From Methylobacterium sp. WL119 (GTDB taxonomy: Bacteria; Pseudomonadota; Alphaproteobacteria; Rhizobiales; Beijerinckiaceae), in contig NZ_VRUU01000005.1 of assembly GCF_008039875.1 (NCBI RefSeq), positions 1-64,000 on the forward strand: 64,000 nucleotides of DNA. The letters run 5' to 3'. Made by a program: the position numbers and the translations under genes. The notes under the pieces were generated by a model that had not been told where the DNA came from, made no database searches, and saw only the letters and a list, made by a program, of their open reading frames with translations. The stretch's first letter is position 1, and the number at the start of each line of letters is the position of its first letter. This document shows positions 9,841 to 25,561 of the stretch, one piece after another.

Positions 9841-9949
9841 CGTTCGGCCCCGGGACATCGGAACAGGCGCGATCACCCACGAATCGGTGACGGAACGATC
9901 GCGGCCGCGCAGCATTCCTAGCCACCCCATTCGGGTTGTGGAGATAGCA

Positions 9950-10351
9950 ATGCGTCGTCTGATCCTGGCATCCATGGTTGCCCTCACCGTTTCCGGCACG
10001 GCGTTCGCCGCCGAGAAGCAGACCACCCCGACCACGGCCGCGAAGTTCGTCCCTGTCCCGCAGGACGCGGTGCTGAGCTACAACCTGATCGGTCTGAACG
10101 TGATGGACGGCTCGAACAACAACGTCGGCGAGATCAAGGATCTCGCGATCGAGAACGGCAAGCTCAGCAGCTACATCCTCTCGGTCGGCGGCTTCCTCGG
10201 CATGGGCGAGCGCTACGTCTCGGTCGAGCCGTCTTCGGTGGCGCTCGGCTACGACGAGGGCGCGAAGAAGTGGAAGGCGATCATCGGCGCCACCAAGGAC
10301 CAGCTCAAGGCGGCGCCCGAGTTCAAGTACGACGGCAAGTTCAAGCGCTGA
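9950..10351 (+). CDS. Secreted PRC-barrel domain protein
   Basis: Predicted 133-residue protein with a clear Sec signal peptide (MRRLILASMVALTVSGTAFA, cleavage after AFA). A PRC-barrel fold follows, recognisable from NLIGLNVMDGSNNNVGEIKD, the ENGKLSSYILSVGGFLGMGE stretch and YVSVEPSSVALGYD. PRC-barrel proteins of this small periplasmic type are common in Hyphomicrobiales and lack a defined reaction. The start at 9950 was chosen for the signal peptide. It is a single gene between two hairpin terminators. Confidence 0.9.
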   Translation: MRRLILASMVALTVSGTAFAAEKQTTPTTAAKFVPVPQDAVLSYNLIGLNVMDGSNNNVGEIKDLAIENGKLSSYILSVGGFLGMGERYVSVEPSSVALGYDEGAKKWKAIIGATKDQLKAAPEFKYDGKFKR

Positions 10352-10385
10352 GCCTCAGCCTCGCGACGTTTCGCAAGCGCGTGGC

Positions 10386-10416
10386 AGCCCGCGGGTCGAA
10401 GGATCCGCGGGCTTCC
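10386..10416 (+). terminator. Hairpin terminator between convergent genes
   Basis: A 12-bp stem with one mismatch (AGCCCGCGGGTC paired with GATCCGCGGGCT) followed by a short pyrimidine stretch. It lies in the 65-bp gap between the PRC-barrel gene and the leftward hydrolase, and closely resembles the minE terminator stem. Confidence 0.65.
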
Positions 10417-11289
10417 TCATGTTTCGATCTTCCCGTCGGCCAGAAAGGCGATCAGCGACGCGTTCACCGCCTCCGCCGCGTCGTGCTGGACCCAGTGGGT
10501 CGCCTCGGGAAACCATGCGATGCGGCCCGCATCGCAGAGCGCGAGGCTCGCCTCGGCGAGGCCGGATTCGAGCGCGTGATCGCGCCGCCCCCACAGGATC
10601 AGGGTCGGCATCGTGATCCGCGGCGCGGTGCCGGGCCGCGGAAGGCGTAGCGCCCGGTACCAGTTCAGCATCGCCGTCATCGCTCCGGGCCGGGCCCAGG
10701 CATCGGCGTAGCGATCCAAGTCCGCCGCGGTGAAGCTGCCCTTCCGCCCGGTCTTCGCCAGCGCCTGGCGTAGCACCGCACCGTCGTTCGCGGTCAGGCG
10801 CGTTTCGGGCAGGCGCGGGATCTGAAAGAAGCCGACATAGAGGCTGCGCAGCATCTGCGTCGGATGCCGCCGGACGTAGGGGCCGAAGACCGCCGGATGC
10901 GGCGCGTTGAGGATCGCCAGCCGCGCGATCCGCTCGGGATGGAACGAGGCCGTCCACCACGCGACGAGGCCGCCCCAATCGTGGCCGACAAGCCGGAACG
11001 TCGCGAAGCCGTAATGGTTGGCCAGCTCGATCACGTCGGCAGCGAGCCGGTCGAGATGGTAGGCGGCGAGGCCCTCGGGCTTGTCGCTGCAATTGTACCC
11101 GCGCTGGTCGGGCAGGACGAGGCGCAGGCCCGCCTCTGTCAGGGGGCCGATCTGGCGGCGCCAGCCGTACCAGAATTCGGGGAAGCCGTGCAGGACGATC
11201 GTGGGAAGCCCGTCCGCCGGACCGGCTTCCGCGACGTGCAGGCGGATGCTCGGCAGGGCGACCGACGACGTCCGGACCGATTCGAGCAA
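10417..11289 (-). CDS. Alpha/beta hydrolase, epoxide hydrolase/dehalogenase type
   Basis: Predicted 290-residue alpha/beta hydrolase. The oxyanion-hole motif HGFPEFWYGWR and the nucleophile elbow VGHDWGG carry Asp rather than Ser, as in epoxide hydrolases and haloalkane/haloacetate dehalogenases. The late catalytic His is in ATHWVQHD and the acid probably in GRRDHALE. The substrate is unknown. A TTG at 11289 is preferred because GGGAGG lies 5-6 bp upstream; a GTG at 11337 would add 16 residues without such a site. It directly follows glgB and could be co-transcribed with the trehalose/glycogen cluster, but has no obvious role there. Confidence 0.85.
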   Translation of the reverse strand: MLESVRTSSVALPSIRLHVAEAGPADGLPTIVLHGFPEFWYGWRRQIGPLTEAGLRLVLPDQRGYNCSDKPEGLAAYHLDRLAADVIELANHYGFATFRLVGHDWGGLVAWWTASFHPERIARLAILNAPHPAVFGPYVRRHPTQMLRSLYVGFFQIPRLPETRLTANDGAVLRQALAKTGRKGSFTAADLDRYADAWARPGAMTAMLNWYRALRLPRPGTAPRITMPTLILWGRRDHALESGLAEASLALCDAGRIAWFPEATHWVQHDAAEAVNASLIAFLADGKIET

Positions 11290-11356
11290 GGCGACCTCCC
11301 CTCGTCGCGCGTCGCGGGCGGCGGGACCCCTCGGCACCGCCGCCCCAGCGATGCCC

Positions 11357-13645
11357 TCAGCCTTCGCGAACGAATATCATGGTCGAGAGCGGCGGGAGGG
11401 TCAGGCTCAGGGAATGACCCTGGCCGTGGCTCTCCGCCGCGTCGGCCTCGCGGCCGCCCATGTTGCCCATGTTCGAGCCGCCGTAGATGCCGGCATCCGA
11501 GTTGAACGCTTCGCGATAGAAGCCGCCCGCCGGGACGCCAATGCGGTAGTTCTCGCGCGGCACAGGCGTGAAGTTCGAGACGACGATGGCGATCTCGCCG
11601 GCCTCGCGGCCCTTGCGGGCCCAGGCGATCACGCTGTTGTCCTGGTCGTCGGCCACCAGCCACTGGAAGCCCGCCGCCTCGGTGTCGCGGCTGTGCAGTG
11701 CCGGCGTCGAGACGTAGAGCCGGTTCAGGTCGCGGATCACGTCCTTGACGCCGGCATGGGCGGGGTCGTCGAGCAGGTGCCAGTCGAGCGACTGGTTGTG
11801 GTTCCACTCGCGCTCCTGGCCGAACTCGCCGCCCATGAAGAGCAGCTTCTTGCCGGGATGCCCCCACATGAACCCGAAATAGGCGCGCAGGTTGGCGAAC
11901 TTCTGCCAGCGGTCGCCGGGCATCTTGCCGAGCAGGGAGCCTTTCCCGTGCACCACCTCGTCGTGGGACAGCGGCAGAATGAAGTTCTCGGAGAAGGCGT
12001 AGAGCAGCCCGAAGGTCAGGTCGTGGTGGTGGTAGCGGCGGTGGATCGGGTCCGTCGAGACGAAGTTCAGGGTGTCGTGCATCCACCCCATGTTCCACTT
12101 GAAGCCGAAGCCGAGCCCGCCGGTGTAGGTCGGGTGCGAGACGCCGGGCCAGGAGGTGGATTCCTCGGCGACCGTGATCGTGCCGGGGGCGTGCGCGTAG
12201 GTCGCCTCGTTGGTCTTGCGCAGGAAGTTGATCGCGTCGAGGTTCTCGTTGCCGCCGTACTGGTTCGGGATCCACTCGCCCTGGCGGCGCGAGTAGTCAA
12301 GGTAGAGCATCGAAGCGACGGCATCCACGCGCAGGCCGTCGAGGTGGTAGTGCTCGAGCCAGAACCGGGCATTGGCGGCGAGGAACGTCGCGACCTCGGC
12401 CCGGCCGAAATTGTAAATGTAGGTGCCCCAATCCTGGTGGAAGCCCTGGCGCGGGTCGGCATGCTCGTAGAGGTGCGTGCCGTCGAACTGGCCGAGGCCG
12501 TGCGCGTCGAGCGGGAAGTGGCCGGGCACCCAGTCGAGCATCACGCCGATGCCGGCCTCGTGCGCCGCGTTCACGAAGGCCGCGAAGTCGTCGGGCGTGC
12601 CGTGCCGGCTCGTCGGCGCGAACAGGGAGACCGGCTGGTAGCCCCAGGAGCCGTCGAACGGGAACTCAGTGATCGGCAGCATCTCGATATGGGTGAAGCC
12701 CATCTCCTTGACGTACGGGATCAGGCGCTCGCCCATCTCCTTGTAGGTTAGGTAGCGGTTGCCCTCGTCGGGCACGCGCGCCCACGAGCCGAGATGCACC
12801 TCGTAGATCGAGATTGGGGCGTGGCGCGGGTCCTTGTCGCCGCGGGTCGCCATCCACTGCTTGTCGTGCCAGGCGGGCTCGCTGGTGCCCTGCAGCACGG
12901 AGGCCGTCTCCGGCGGGTGCTGCGCGGCGAAGGCGACCGGGTCGGCCTTCAGCGGCAGCAGCGCGCCGTCCGGGCCGCGGATCTCGAACTTGTAGTGCTG
13001 GCCGGCCTTGAGGCCGGGCACGAACAGCTCCCACAGGCCGCCGTTCTGCCACAGGCGCATCGGATGGCGGCGGCCGTCCCACTCGTTGAAGTCGCCGACG
13101 ACGCTGACGCGCCGGGCATTCGGCGCCCACACCGCGAAGCGGAAGCCGTCGATGCCATCGAGACAGCCAAGCTGCGCGCCGAGGATCTTGTAGACGAGGT
13201 TGGTCCCGACCTCGCGCAGGGTGTCGACGTCGTGCTGCTCCAGCGACGAGCCGAAGCCGTAGGGGTCGTGACGGCGGCGCTTGGCCCCGTCCCAGGTCTC
13301 GACCTCGATCTCGTAAAGCGGCCGGCCCTGGCTCTCGACCTTGGCGACCCAGAACCCATCCGGGTGGCGCCGCTCGAACGGCACCGCCTCGCCGCCGACG
13401 ATGAGCGCGGCGGACTTCGCCTCCGGCAGCACGGCGCGGACCTCCCAGGCTCCGGGCCCGACCTGATGCGGGCCGAGCACGCTGAACGCGTCGCCGTGGT
13501 TGGCCGCCATCACCGCCGCGATCGCATCGGGATGCACGCTGTGCGTCGTGCCCGCCTGCGCGGAGCCGGACGGGGCGACATTCGAGACCGGGTTCGTGTC
13601 CGACGGATCGGTGCGGGTCGCGAAGGTCTGGTCGATGGCCGTCAT
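11357..13645 (-). CDS. glgB: 1,4-alpha-glucan branching enzyme
   Basis: Transfers alpha-1,4-glucan segments to form alpha-1,6 branches in glycogen. The 762-residue protein has a Ser/Pro-rich N-terminal leader of about 35 residues, the CBM48 region ([31 protein letters not shown]) and a GH13 barrel. Catalytic motifs are [11 protein letters not shown] (nucleophile Asp), [12 protein letters not shown] (acid/base Glu) and [14 protein letters not shown]. Last glucan gene of the leftward treZ to glgB cluster, 117 bp after treS. Branched glucan is the acceptor expected for GlgE encoded two genes upstream. Confidence 0.97.
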   Translation of the reverse strand: MTAIDQTFATRTDPSDTNPVSNVAPSGSAQAGTTHSVHPDAIAAVMAANHGDAFSVLGPHQVGPGAWEVRAVLPEAKSAALIVGGEAVPFERRHPDGFWVAKVESQGRPLYEIEVETWDGAKRRRHDPYGFGSSLEQHDVDTLREVGTNLVYKILGAQLGCLDGIDGFRFAVWAPNARRVSVVGDFNEWDGRRHPMRLWQNGGLWELFVPGLKAGQHYKFEIRGPDGALLPLKADPVAFAAQHPPETASVLQGTSEPAWHDKQWMATRGDKDPRHAPISIYEVHLGSWARVPDEGNRYLTYKEMGERLIPYVKEMGFTHIEMLPITEFPFDGSWGYQPVSLFAPTSRHGTPDDFAAFVNAAHEAGIGVMLDWVPGHFPLDAHGLGQFDGTHLYEHADPRQGFHQDWGTYIYNFGRAEVATFLAANARFWLEHYHLDGLRVDAVASMLYLDYSRRQGEWIPNQYGGNENLDAINFLRKTNEATYAHAPGTITVAEESTSWPGVSHPTYTGGLGFGFKWNMGWMHDTLNFVSTDPIHRRYHHHDLTFGLLYAFSENFILPLSHDEVVHGKGSLLGKMPGDRWQKFANLRAYFGFMWGHPGKKLLFMGGEFGQEREWNHNQSLDWHLLDDPAHAGVKDVIRDLNRLYVSTPALHSRDTEAAGFQWLVADDQDNSVIAWARKGREAGEIAIVVSNFTPVPRENYRIGVPAGGFYREAFNSDAGIYGGSNMGNMGGREADAAESHGQGHSLSLTLPPLSTMIFVREG

Positions 13646-13762
13646 TCAGGTGCCTCTCTCGGGTGACCGAAGCGGCGTCCGAGAAGGTCGGACGGCTTCA
13701 GGCCGGTCAGTCTCCGCGCGCGCCGACGAAGCCGTTCTTGCCCCGTCGGCACGCGCATGGGA

Positions 13763-17026
<3,264 letters not shown>

Positions 17027-17185
17027 CGCGTCGTTGCCTCGCACGTCGGATTCAGGGGCGGTGGTGCCGGTCCCGCGCGAGGATGATCGTCGCGTGATCG
17101 GTGTGCGGCTGTAGAACCGCAGGATGGTGGCGACAGCGCGACCGACCGGGCCGATCGCGCTGGATTTCTGTTCACACGGGCAGCC

Positions 17186-20584
<3,399 letters not shown>

Positions 20585-20674
20585 GCTGGCCTCGAGTTGT
20601 TGGATGGCGTCATCGACTAACGCCCGAATGCCGGGTGCGTGCCGTGCCCACGGATGCGGCGCGGCACGCTGGGA

Positions 20675-23600
20675 TCACGCCCGGCGCCGGAGGACGGCGT
20701 AGGGCAGCGCGGAGAACAACGCTGCGAGATCGGCGGAGCCGTCGTAGCCGGCCCCCGTGACGATGTCGTGCCAGGACGTGCCCGCGCCGAGATCGACCGT
20801 CGTGCCGGCGAACCCCGCCCCCGACCAGGTGGCGTCCGTGACCAGTCCGGCGACCAGTCGCGGGACCGCGACGAAGATGTCGCCGTCCGCGCTCGCGTCG
20901 GAGCGAAGGTAGGCGACGACGTTGTCCGCACGCGGCCCCGTCGCCTCGATCGCCCGGTAGTCGGCCTCGGCATAGAAGGCCGGACGCGCGGCGCGGTCGG
21001 CGAGCAGACGCTTCAGGGTCGCCTGCTTCACCCGTCCGTCCGGCCAATGCGCCAGCAGTTCGGGCAGCACCCCCTGGTCCGCAAGAGCGCGTTCCATCGC
21101 CGCGTAGTTCACCGGCCGGCGGTTGTCGGGATCGACGAACGAGAAGTCCCAGAACTCGGTGCCCTGGTACACGTCCGGCAGGCCGGGCAGCGTGCATTTG
21201 AGGACCGTGCGGCCGAGGCCGGCGATCATCCCGAGATGGGCGAGGCGCCGGGCGAACGGCCGCAGCTTGGCCAGGAACTCGGACCCCGGCGCGATCAGCG
21301 CCTCGAACAGCTTGGCGACCGCACCCTCGTAGGCTTCGTCGACGTTGACCCAGCTCGACCTGCGCTTGCCCTCGCGCATCGCCTTCTCACTGTAGGCGGT
21401 CAGGCGCTTGCGGAAATCCTCGATGGCATTCGGCTCGTCGGCATCGAGCAGCTCGAGCGGCCACGCCCCGAGGATGGCCTGGAAGAACATCCACTGGTCG
21501 TTGGCGTCCGGCGCCGGCTCGTCGTCGATGGTCGTCAGGTGCGGGACGGCGATCGTGCGCCACAGGTCCCAGGCGCGGGCCCATTCCTCCGGCAGCTCGG
21601 ACAGGGCGAGCAGGCGCGAGCGCGCATCCTCGCCGCGCTTGGTGTCGTGGGTCGCCGTCGTGATCATCGCGTTCGGCCAGTCGCGGGCACGCGCCGCCTG
21701 GAGCGCGTGGAAGTGCTCCGCGTCGAGGCCGTACTCGCCGGGATCGCCGCCGACCTCGTTGAGGCCGAGCAGCATCGCGTAGCGGTAGAACAGCGTGTCC
21801 TCCAGGCTCTTGGCCATCACCGGGCCGGTGAGCTGCTGGAAGCGGCGGCGGAACCGCAGGATCACGATCGGGTCCGGCCGTCCGGGCCCGGAGGTCTCGA
21901 TCCGGCCGATGAGCGCGGCGGCCGCGAAGTCGTGGACCGAGCGGTCCGGCAGCGCCGACCAGCGCTTGGCCTTGGCGACCGCGCCCTCGATCAGCCGAAC
22001 GTCCTCGGCCTCCACATCGCTCTCGTCGAGGTCCGGCGGCAGGTAGCTGCGATAGGTCGGGAACCGCGCGATGATCTCGATGAGCGCCCGGCGGATCGCG
22101 TTGACCGAGAAGTCGCGCGTGCGCCGGTCGGCATCGGCGATCTCCTTGAGGTCGGTGGTCAGCACCTCGAGCTCGCTGGCGAAGCTGATCTCGAGGATCT
22201 CGGCCTTCGCGGCGCGAAGCTGAAAGCCGTAGGGCTCGTCGAAGCCGGTGGCCCACTCGTAGAGCCGCTTGATCTTGCCGCGCTTGCCCTGGTCGACGAG
22301 GATGCCGTCGAGGTGGTTCAGCACGTCGTAGCCGGTGGTGCCGGCGACCGGCCACGGCCGAAGCTTCTCGCCCGGCTCCAGGATCTTCTCGACCACGACG
22401 TAGAAGCCCGGTCCGACGGCCGCCTGCAGCGCCCGCGCATAGCCCTGCGGGTCGGCCAGGCCGTCGATGTGGTCGATGCGCAGCCCGTCGATCCGCCCCT
22501 CGCGGACGTGCCGGAACACGGTCTCGTGCGAGCGGTGGAAGATGTCGTTCAGCTCGACGCGCAGGCCCGCCAGCGAGTTCACGTCGAAGAAGCGCCGGTA
22601 GTTGATGTCGCTCGACGCGACGCGCCAATGAGCGAGGCGATAGGCCTGGCTCTCCAGGAGCCGGTGCAGCGGGCCGAAGCTGTCCGGGCGGCCCTTGAAG
22701 CCGTTGAGCAGCTTGAGGCTGCGGTCGATCGCGGCTCGGATCTCCGGCGATGCGGCGCAGACGGCGGCGAGCCGCTGCTTGAGCCCTTCCGCCTCCTCCG
22801 GGAAGGCGACGCGGCGCTTCGCGTCGGTCTCGGCGCCCATGGTGCGCAGGCGCTCGGAGATGGCGAGCAGCTCGCCCTGCGCCTCCTCGTCCACGTCGCC
22901 GAGCGCCGCTAGCACCCGATTGAGGATGGTCGGGTAGTTCAGCGGGCGGATCGGGAACTGGTGCTCGTAGTGCCAGACGCTGAAGGCCCCGGCGACCGCG
23001 TCGAACTTGAGCTCGAGGTTCCCGTTCTCCAGCGCCTCGCCGTAGCGCTCGCCGAGGAAGGGGATCACCAGGTTGCGGTTGGCGCCCAGGCGCTCCCAAT
23101 CGATGTCGAAGGCATGGCCGAAGGGCGAGAGCGCGCCCCATTCGAGCACGGACAGCCACCACGGGTTGTCGGCGCCGCCGACGCCCATGTGGTTGGGGAC
23201 GATGTCGAGCAGCAGCTTCAGCCCGTGCGCCCGCAGCGCGTCGGACAGGCGCACGAAGCCGGCCTCGCCGCCGAGCTCAGGGTTGATCGCGCCGTGGTCG
23301 ACGATGTCGTAGCCGTGGGTCGAGCCGGGTCGGGCCTTCTGCAGCGGCGAGGCGTAGACGTGGCTGATCCCGAGCTTCGCCAGGTACGGGACGATCTTCT
23401 CCGCGTCGGCGAAGGTGAAGTGCTTGTGGAACTGCAGGCGGTAGGTCGCGCGCGGCGGGGCGGTCGCGAGGCGGGCGGCACCGGAGCGTGGGCCGCGATC
23501 CTCGGCCGACAGGGCGGCGGCGAGCTTCGCCAGCGGGCCGCCCGGCGCGGCGATGGCGGCGAGGTCGCGGTCGAGCTTGCGCCGCCAGTTCGGGTAGCCC

Positions 23601-25561
23601 TCGGTCGAGCCCGGCACGTTGGCCTGGCTCAGCTCGGAGACGACGTCCTCGTACTGCACCGCGGTCAGCATCGACGGAGCGCGGGCGAGGTATCGCGCCG
23701 CCGCCTCGAACGGGGCCGCGTCCGGCGGCTCGGCGCCGACGATGAGCTGCTGCGCGGCCAGCGCCTCGGACAGGCGCCGGCGCTCGGTGACGCGCTCGTT
23801 GCGCTCCGCCTCGGCCCGCTCGGCGTCGTAGAGGCCGAGGGACTGGCGCGTGTCGGTGTCGACCCCGCGCCACCAGCCGACGAAGGTCGGCAGGTCGTGC
23901 GTGGTGATCGCGGTCAGCGCGTCGCGGGGATAGGCCTCGGGCGCCTTGAACCGCCCGTCCTGCTCACGCTCGAACGCCAAGATCCGGTAACTAAGGATGC
24001 CGGCCTGCATCAGCGCGTCCGAGAAGCCCTCCGGCGCGGTGCCGAGATCCTCGGCGATGACGAGGCACTTGTTGCGATGGCTCTCCAGGCGCAGCACCGC
24101 GATCATCGGCTCGAACGGCATCGCCACGTAGGCGCCGTCCTTCGCGCCGCCGCCGAGCGGGATCAGGAACAGCCGGGCGAGCTGGAAGGCGTGGTCGATG
24201 CGGATCGCGCCGGCATGGCGCATGTTGGCGCGCACCAGCGCCCGGAAGGCGGCGAGCCCGTCGCGCTCCATCTCGAGCGGATCGAAGGCCGGCAGTCCCC
24301 AATCCTGGCCCTTGGGCGCGAGCAGGTCCGGCGGTGCGCCGATCGAGACGCGGTCGGCGAAGCGCTCGGGATGCGACCAGATCTCCGAGCCGCCACGGTC
24401 TGCGCCGACGGCGAGGTCGCGGTAGAGGCCGATGCGCATGCCGGTCGCGAGCGCCCGCTCGGAGGCGTCTGCGAGCTGCCGGTCGGCGAGGTACTGGAGC
24501 CAGGCGTGATACGACACCGCGTCGCGGTGCTCGTCGGCGAAGGCCGCGACGGCGTCCGTTCCGGCGCGCCGGAATTCCTCCGGCCAGTCGCCGAGCCACT
24601 GGGCGCCCCGCCCCTTGAAGTGCTCGGACAAGGCCTCGAACGTGGCGTGCGATTGAAGATCCTCGCCGCCCTCCTCCCGGAAGGCCGTGAAGCCCGCATC
24701 CGCGCCCCGGCTCGCATCCGACTCCGCCCAGAAGTCCTGCAGCACCGGCGAGAGCACGTCCCACACGCCCTGATGGTCGACCAGGGCGGCGGCGCGCAAC
24801 GCTTCGACGCGGGGCGCCATCTCGGCGAGACGCCTTTCCGCCCGCGAGCCGACGAAGCTCGGCATGCTCGTCGGCGCGATGAACAGCGTGTCGAGGAACA
24901 GGCGCGAGGACGGCGAGTAGGGCGAGATCTTGGTCCGGTCGGCGGCAAACAGGGCGTGCACCGGGCTCAGGCCGAGAAACGATGCGCCGCGCAGGCCCGC
25001 ATCGCGCGCCGCCTGACCCGCGTCGGCATAAGTGCCGATCCCGAGGTTGGTGTCGGAGCGCAGGCCGTAGAGCTGGGCCGCGAGACCCCAATCGCTGGCG
25101 CCCTCGTCGGCATAGGCGCGCGGACGCCAGCAGCGCTGCGGCGCCGAAATGATCCAGGCTTCCGCAGTCCGGTCGCCGAGGGTGACGGCGAGGTGATGGT
25201 AGCCCGGGGTCAGCGGCGGCAGCTCGAACCCGGCGGTATCGCTGGACAGGGTTGCCCGGCCCTCGCGGGCGTTGCCGCGCTCGTCGACGAGGCGCCAGAC
25301 CGCCGTCCCCTCCCCGCGAACCGGAACGCGCACCGCGCGGCGCGCCTCGACCGGCAGCAGCGGCGGGATCAGGCCGTTGCGCAGGGCCTCGACCTCGCCG
25401 AGGCTCCGGGCGATCTCCTCGTCGGTGCCGACCGCGAAGCCGAGCGCCGCGAGCATGCCGCGGCGGACTTCGAGCGCGGTCTCGACCGGCTTGCCGAAGG
25501 CGTCGACGTAGCCGTCGGCGATGCCTGCGAGGTCGGCAAGGCGTTGCAGTGCAATGCTCAT
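20675..25561 (-). CDS. malQ-treY: 4-alpha-glucanotransferase-maltooligosyltrehalose synthase fusion
   Basis: Predicted 1628-residue fusion. Residues about 1-700 are a GH77 amylomaltase (MalQ): GQDWGLPAFDPLEM, GAIRIDHAFQLARLFLIP (nucleophile Asp), LVIAEDLGTAPEGF (acid/base Glu) and TTHDLPTFVGWWRG. Residues about 760-1628 are TreY, which isomerises the reducing end of maltooligosaccharides to a trehalose unit: TYRLQFHKHFTFADAEK, SPLQKARPGSTHGYDIVD, DGLRIDHIDGLADP, VEKILEPGEKLR and ATHDTKRGEDARSR. The ATG at 25561 overlaps the treZ stop (ATGA), so the TreY product should be passed to co-translated TreZ. Confidence 0.95.
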   Translation of the reverse strand: MSIALQRLADLAGIADGYVDAFGKPVETALEVRRGMLAALGFAVGTDEEIARSLGEVEALRNGLIPPLLPVEARRAVRVPVRGEGTAVWRLVDERGNAREGRATLSSDTAGFELPPLTPGYHHLAVTLGDRTAEAWIISAPQRCWRPRAYADEGASDWGLAAQLYGLRSDTNLGIGTYADAGQAARDAGLRGASFLGLSPVHALFAADRTKISPYSPSSRLFLDTLFIAPTSMPSFVGSRAERRLAEMAPRVEALRAAALVDHQGVWDVLSPVLQDFWAESDASRGADAGFTAFREEGGEDLQSHATFEALSEHFKGRGAQWLGDWPEEFRRAGTDAVAAFADEHRDAVSYHAWLQYLADRQLADASERALATGMRIGLYRDLAVGADRGGSEIWSHPERFADRVSIGAPPDLLAPKGQDWGLPAFDPLEMERDGLAAFRALVRANMRHAGAIRIDHAFQLARLFLIPLGGGAKDGAYVAMPFEPMIAVLRLESHRNKCLVIAEDLGTAPEGFSDALMQAGILSYRILAFEREQDGRFKAPEAYPRDALTAITTHDLPTFVGWWRGVDTDTRQSLGLYDAERAEAERNERVTERRRLSEALAAQQLIVGAEPPDAAPFEAAARYLARAPSMLTAVQYEDVVSELSQANVPGSTEGYPNWRRKLDRDLAAIAAPGGPLAKLAAALSAEDRGPRSGAARLATAPPRATYRLQFHKHFTFADAEKIVPYLAKLGISHVYASPLQKARPGSTHGYDIVDHGAINPELGGEAGFVRLSDALRAHGLKLLLDIVPNHMGVGGADNPWWLSVLEWGALSPFGHAFDIDWERLGANRNLVIPFLGERYGEALENGNLELKFDAVAGAFSVWHYEHQFPIRPLNYPTILNRVLAALGDVDEEAQGELLAISERLRTMGAETDAKRRVAFPEEAEGLKQRLAAVCAASPEIRAAIDRSLKLLNGFKGRPDSFGPLHRLLESQAYRLAHWRVASSDINYRRFFDVNSLAGLRVELNDIFHRSHETVFRHVREGRIDGLRIDHIDGLADPQGYARALQAAVGPGFYVVVEKILEPGEKLRPWPVAGTTGYDVLNHLDGILVDQGKRGKIKRLYEWATGFDEPYGFQLRAAKAEILEISFASELEVLTTDLKEIADADRRTRDFSVNAIRRALIEIIARFPTYRSYLPPDLDESDVEAEDVRLIEGAVAKAKRWSALPDRSVHDFAAAALIGRIETSGPGRPDPIVILRFRRRFQQLTGPVMAKSLEDTLFYRYAMLLGLNEVGGDPGEYGLDAEHFHALQAARARDWPNAMITTATHDTKRGEDARSRLLALSELPEEWARAWDLWRTIAVPHLTTIDDEPAPDANDQWMFFQAILGAWPLELLDADEPNAIEDFRKRLTAYSEKAMREGKRRSSWVNVDEAYEGAVAKLFEALIAPGSEFLAKLRPFARRLAHLGMIAGLGRTVLKCTLPGLPDVYQGTEFWDFSFVDPDNRRPVNYAAMERALADQGVLPELLAHWPDGRVKQATLKRLLADRAARPAFYAEADYRAIEATGPRADNVVAYLRSDASADGDIFVAVPRLVAGLVTDATWSGAGFAGTTVDLGAGTSWHDIVTGAGYDGSADLAALFSALPYAVLRRRA

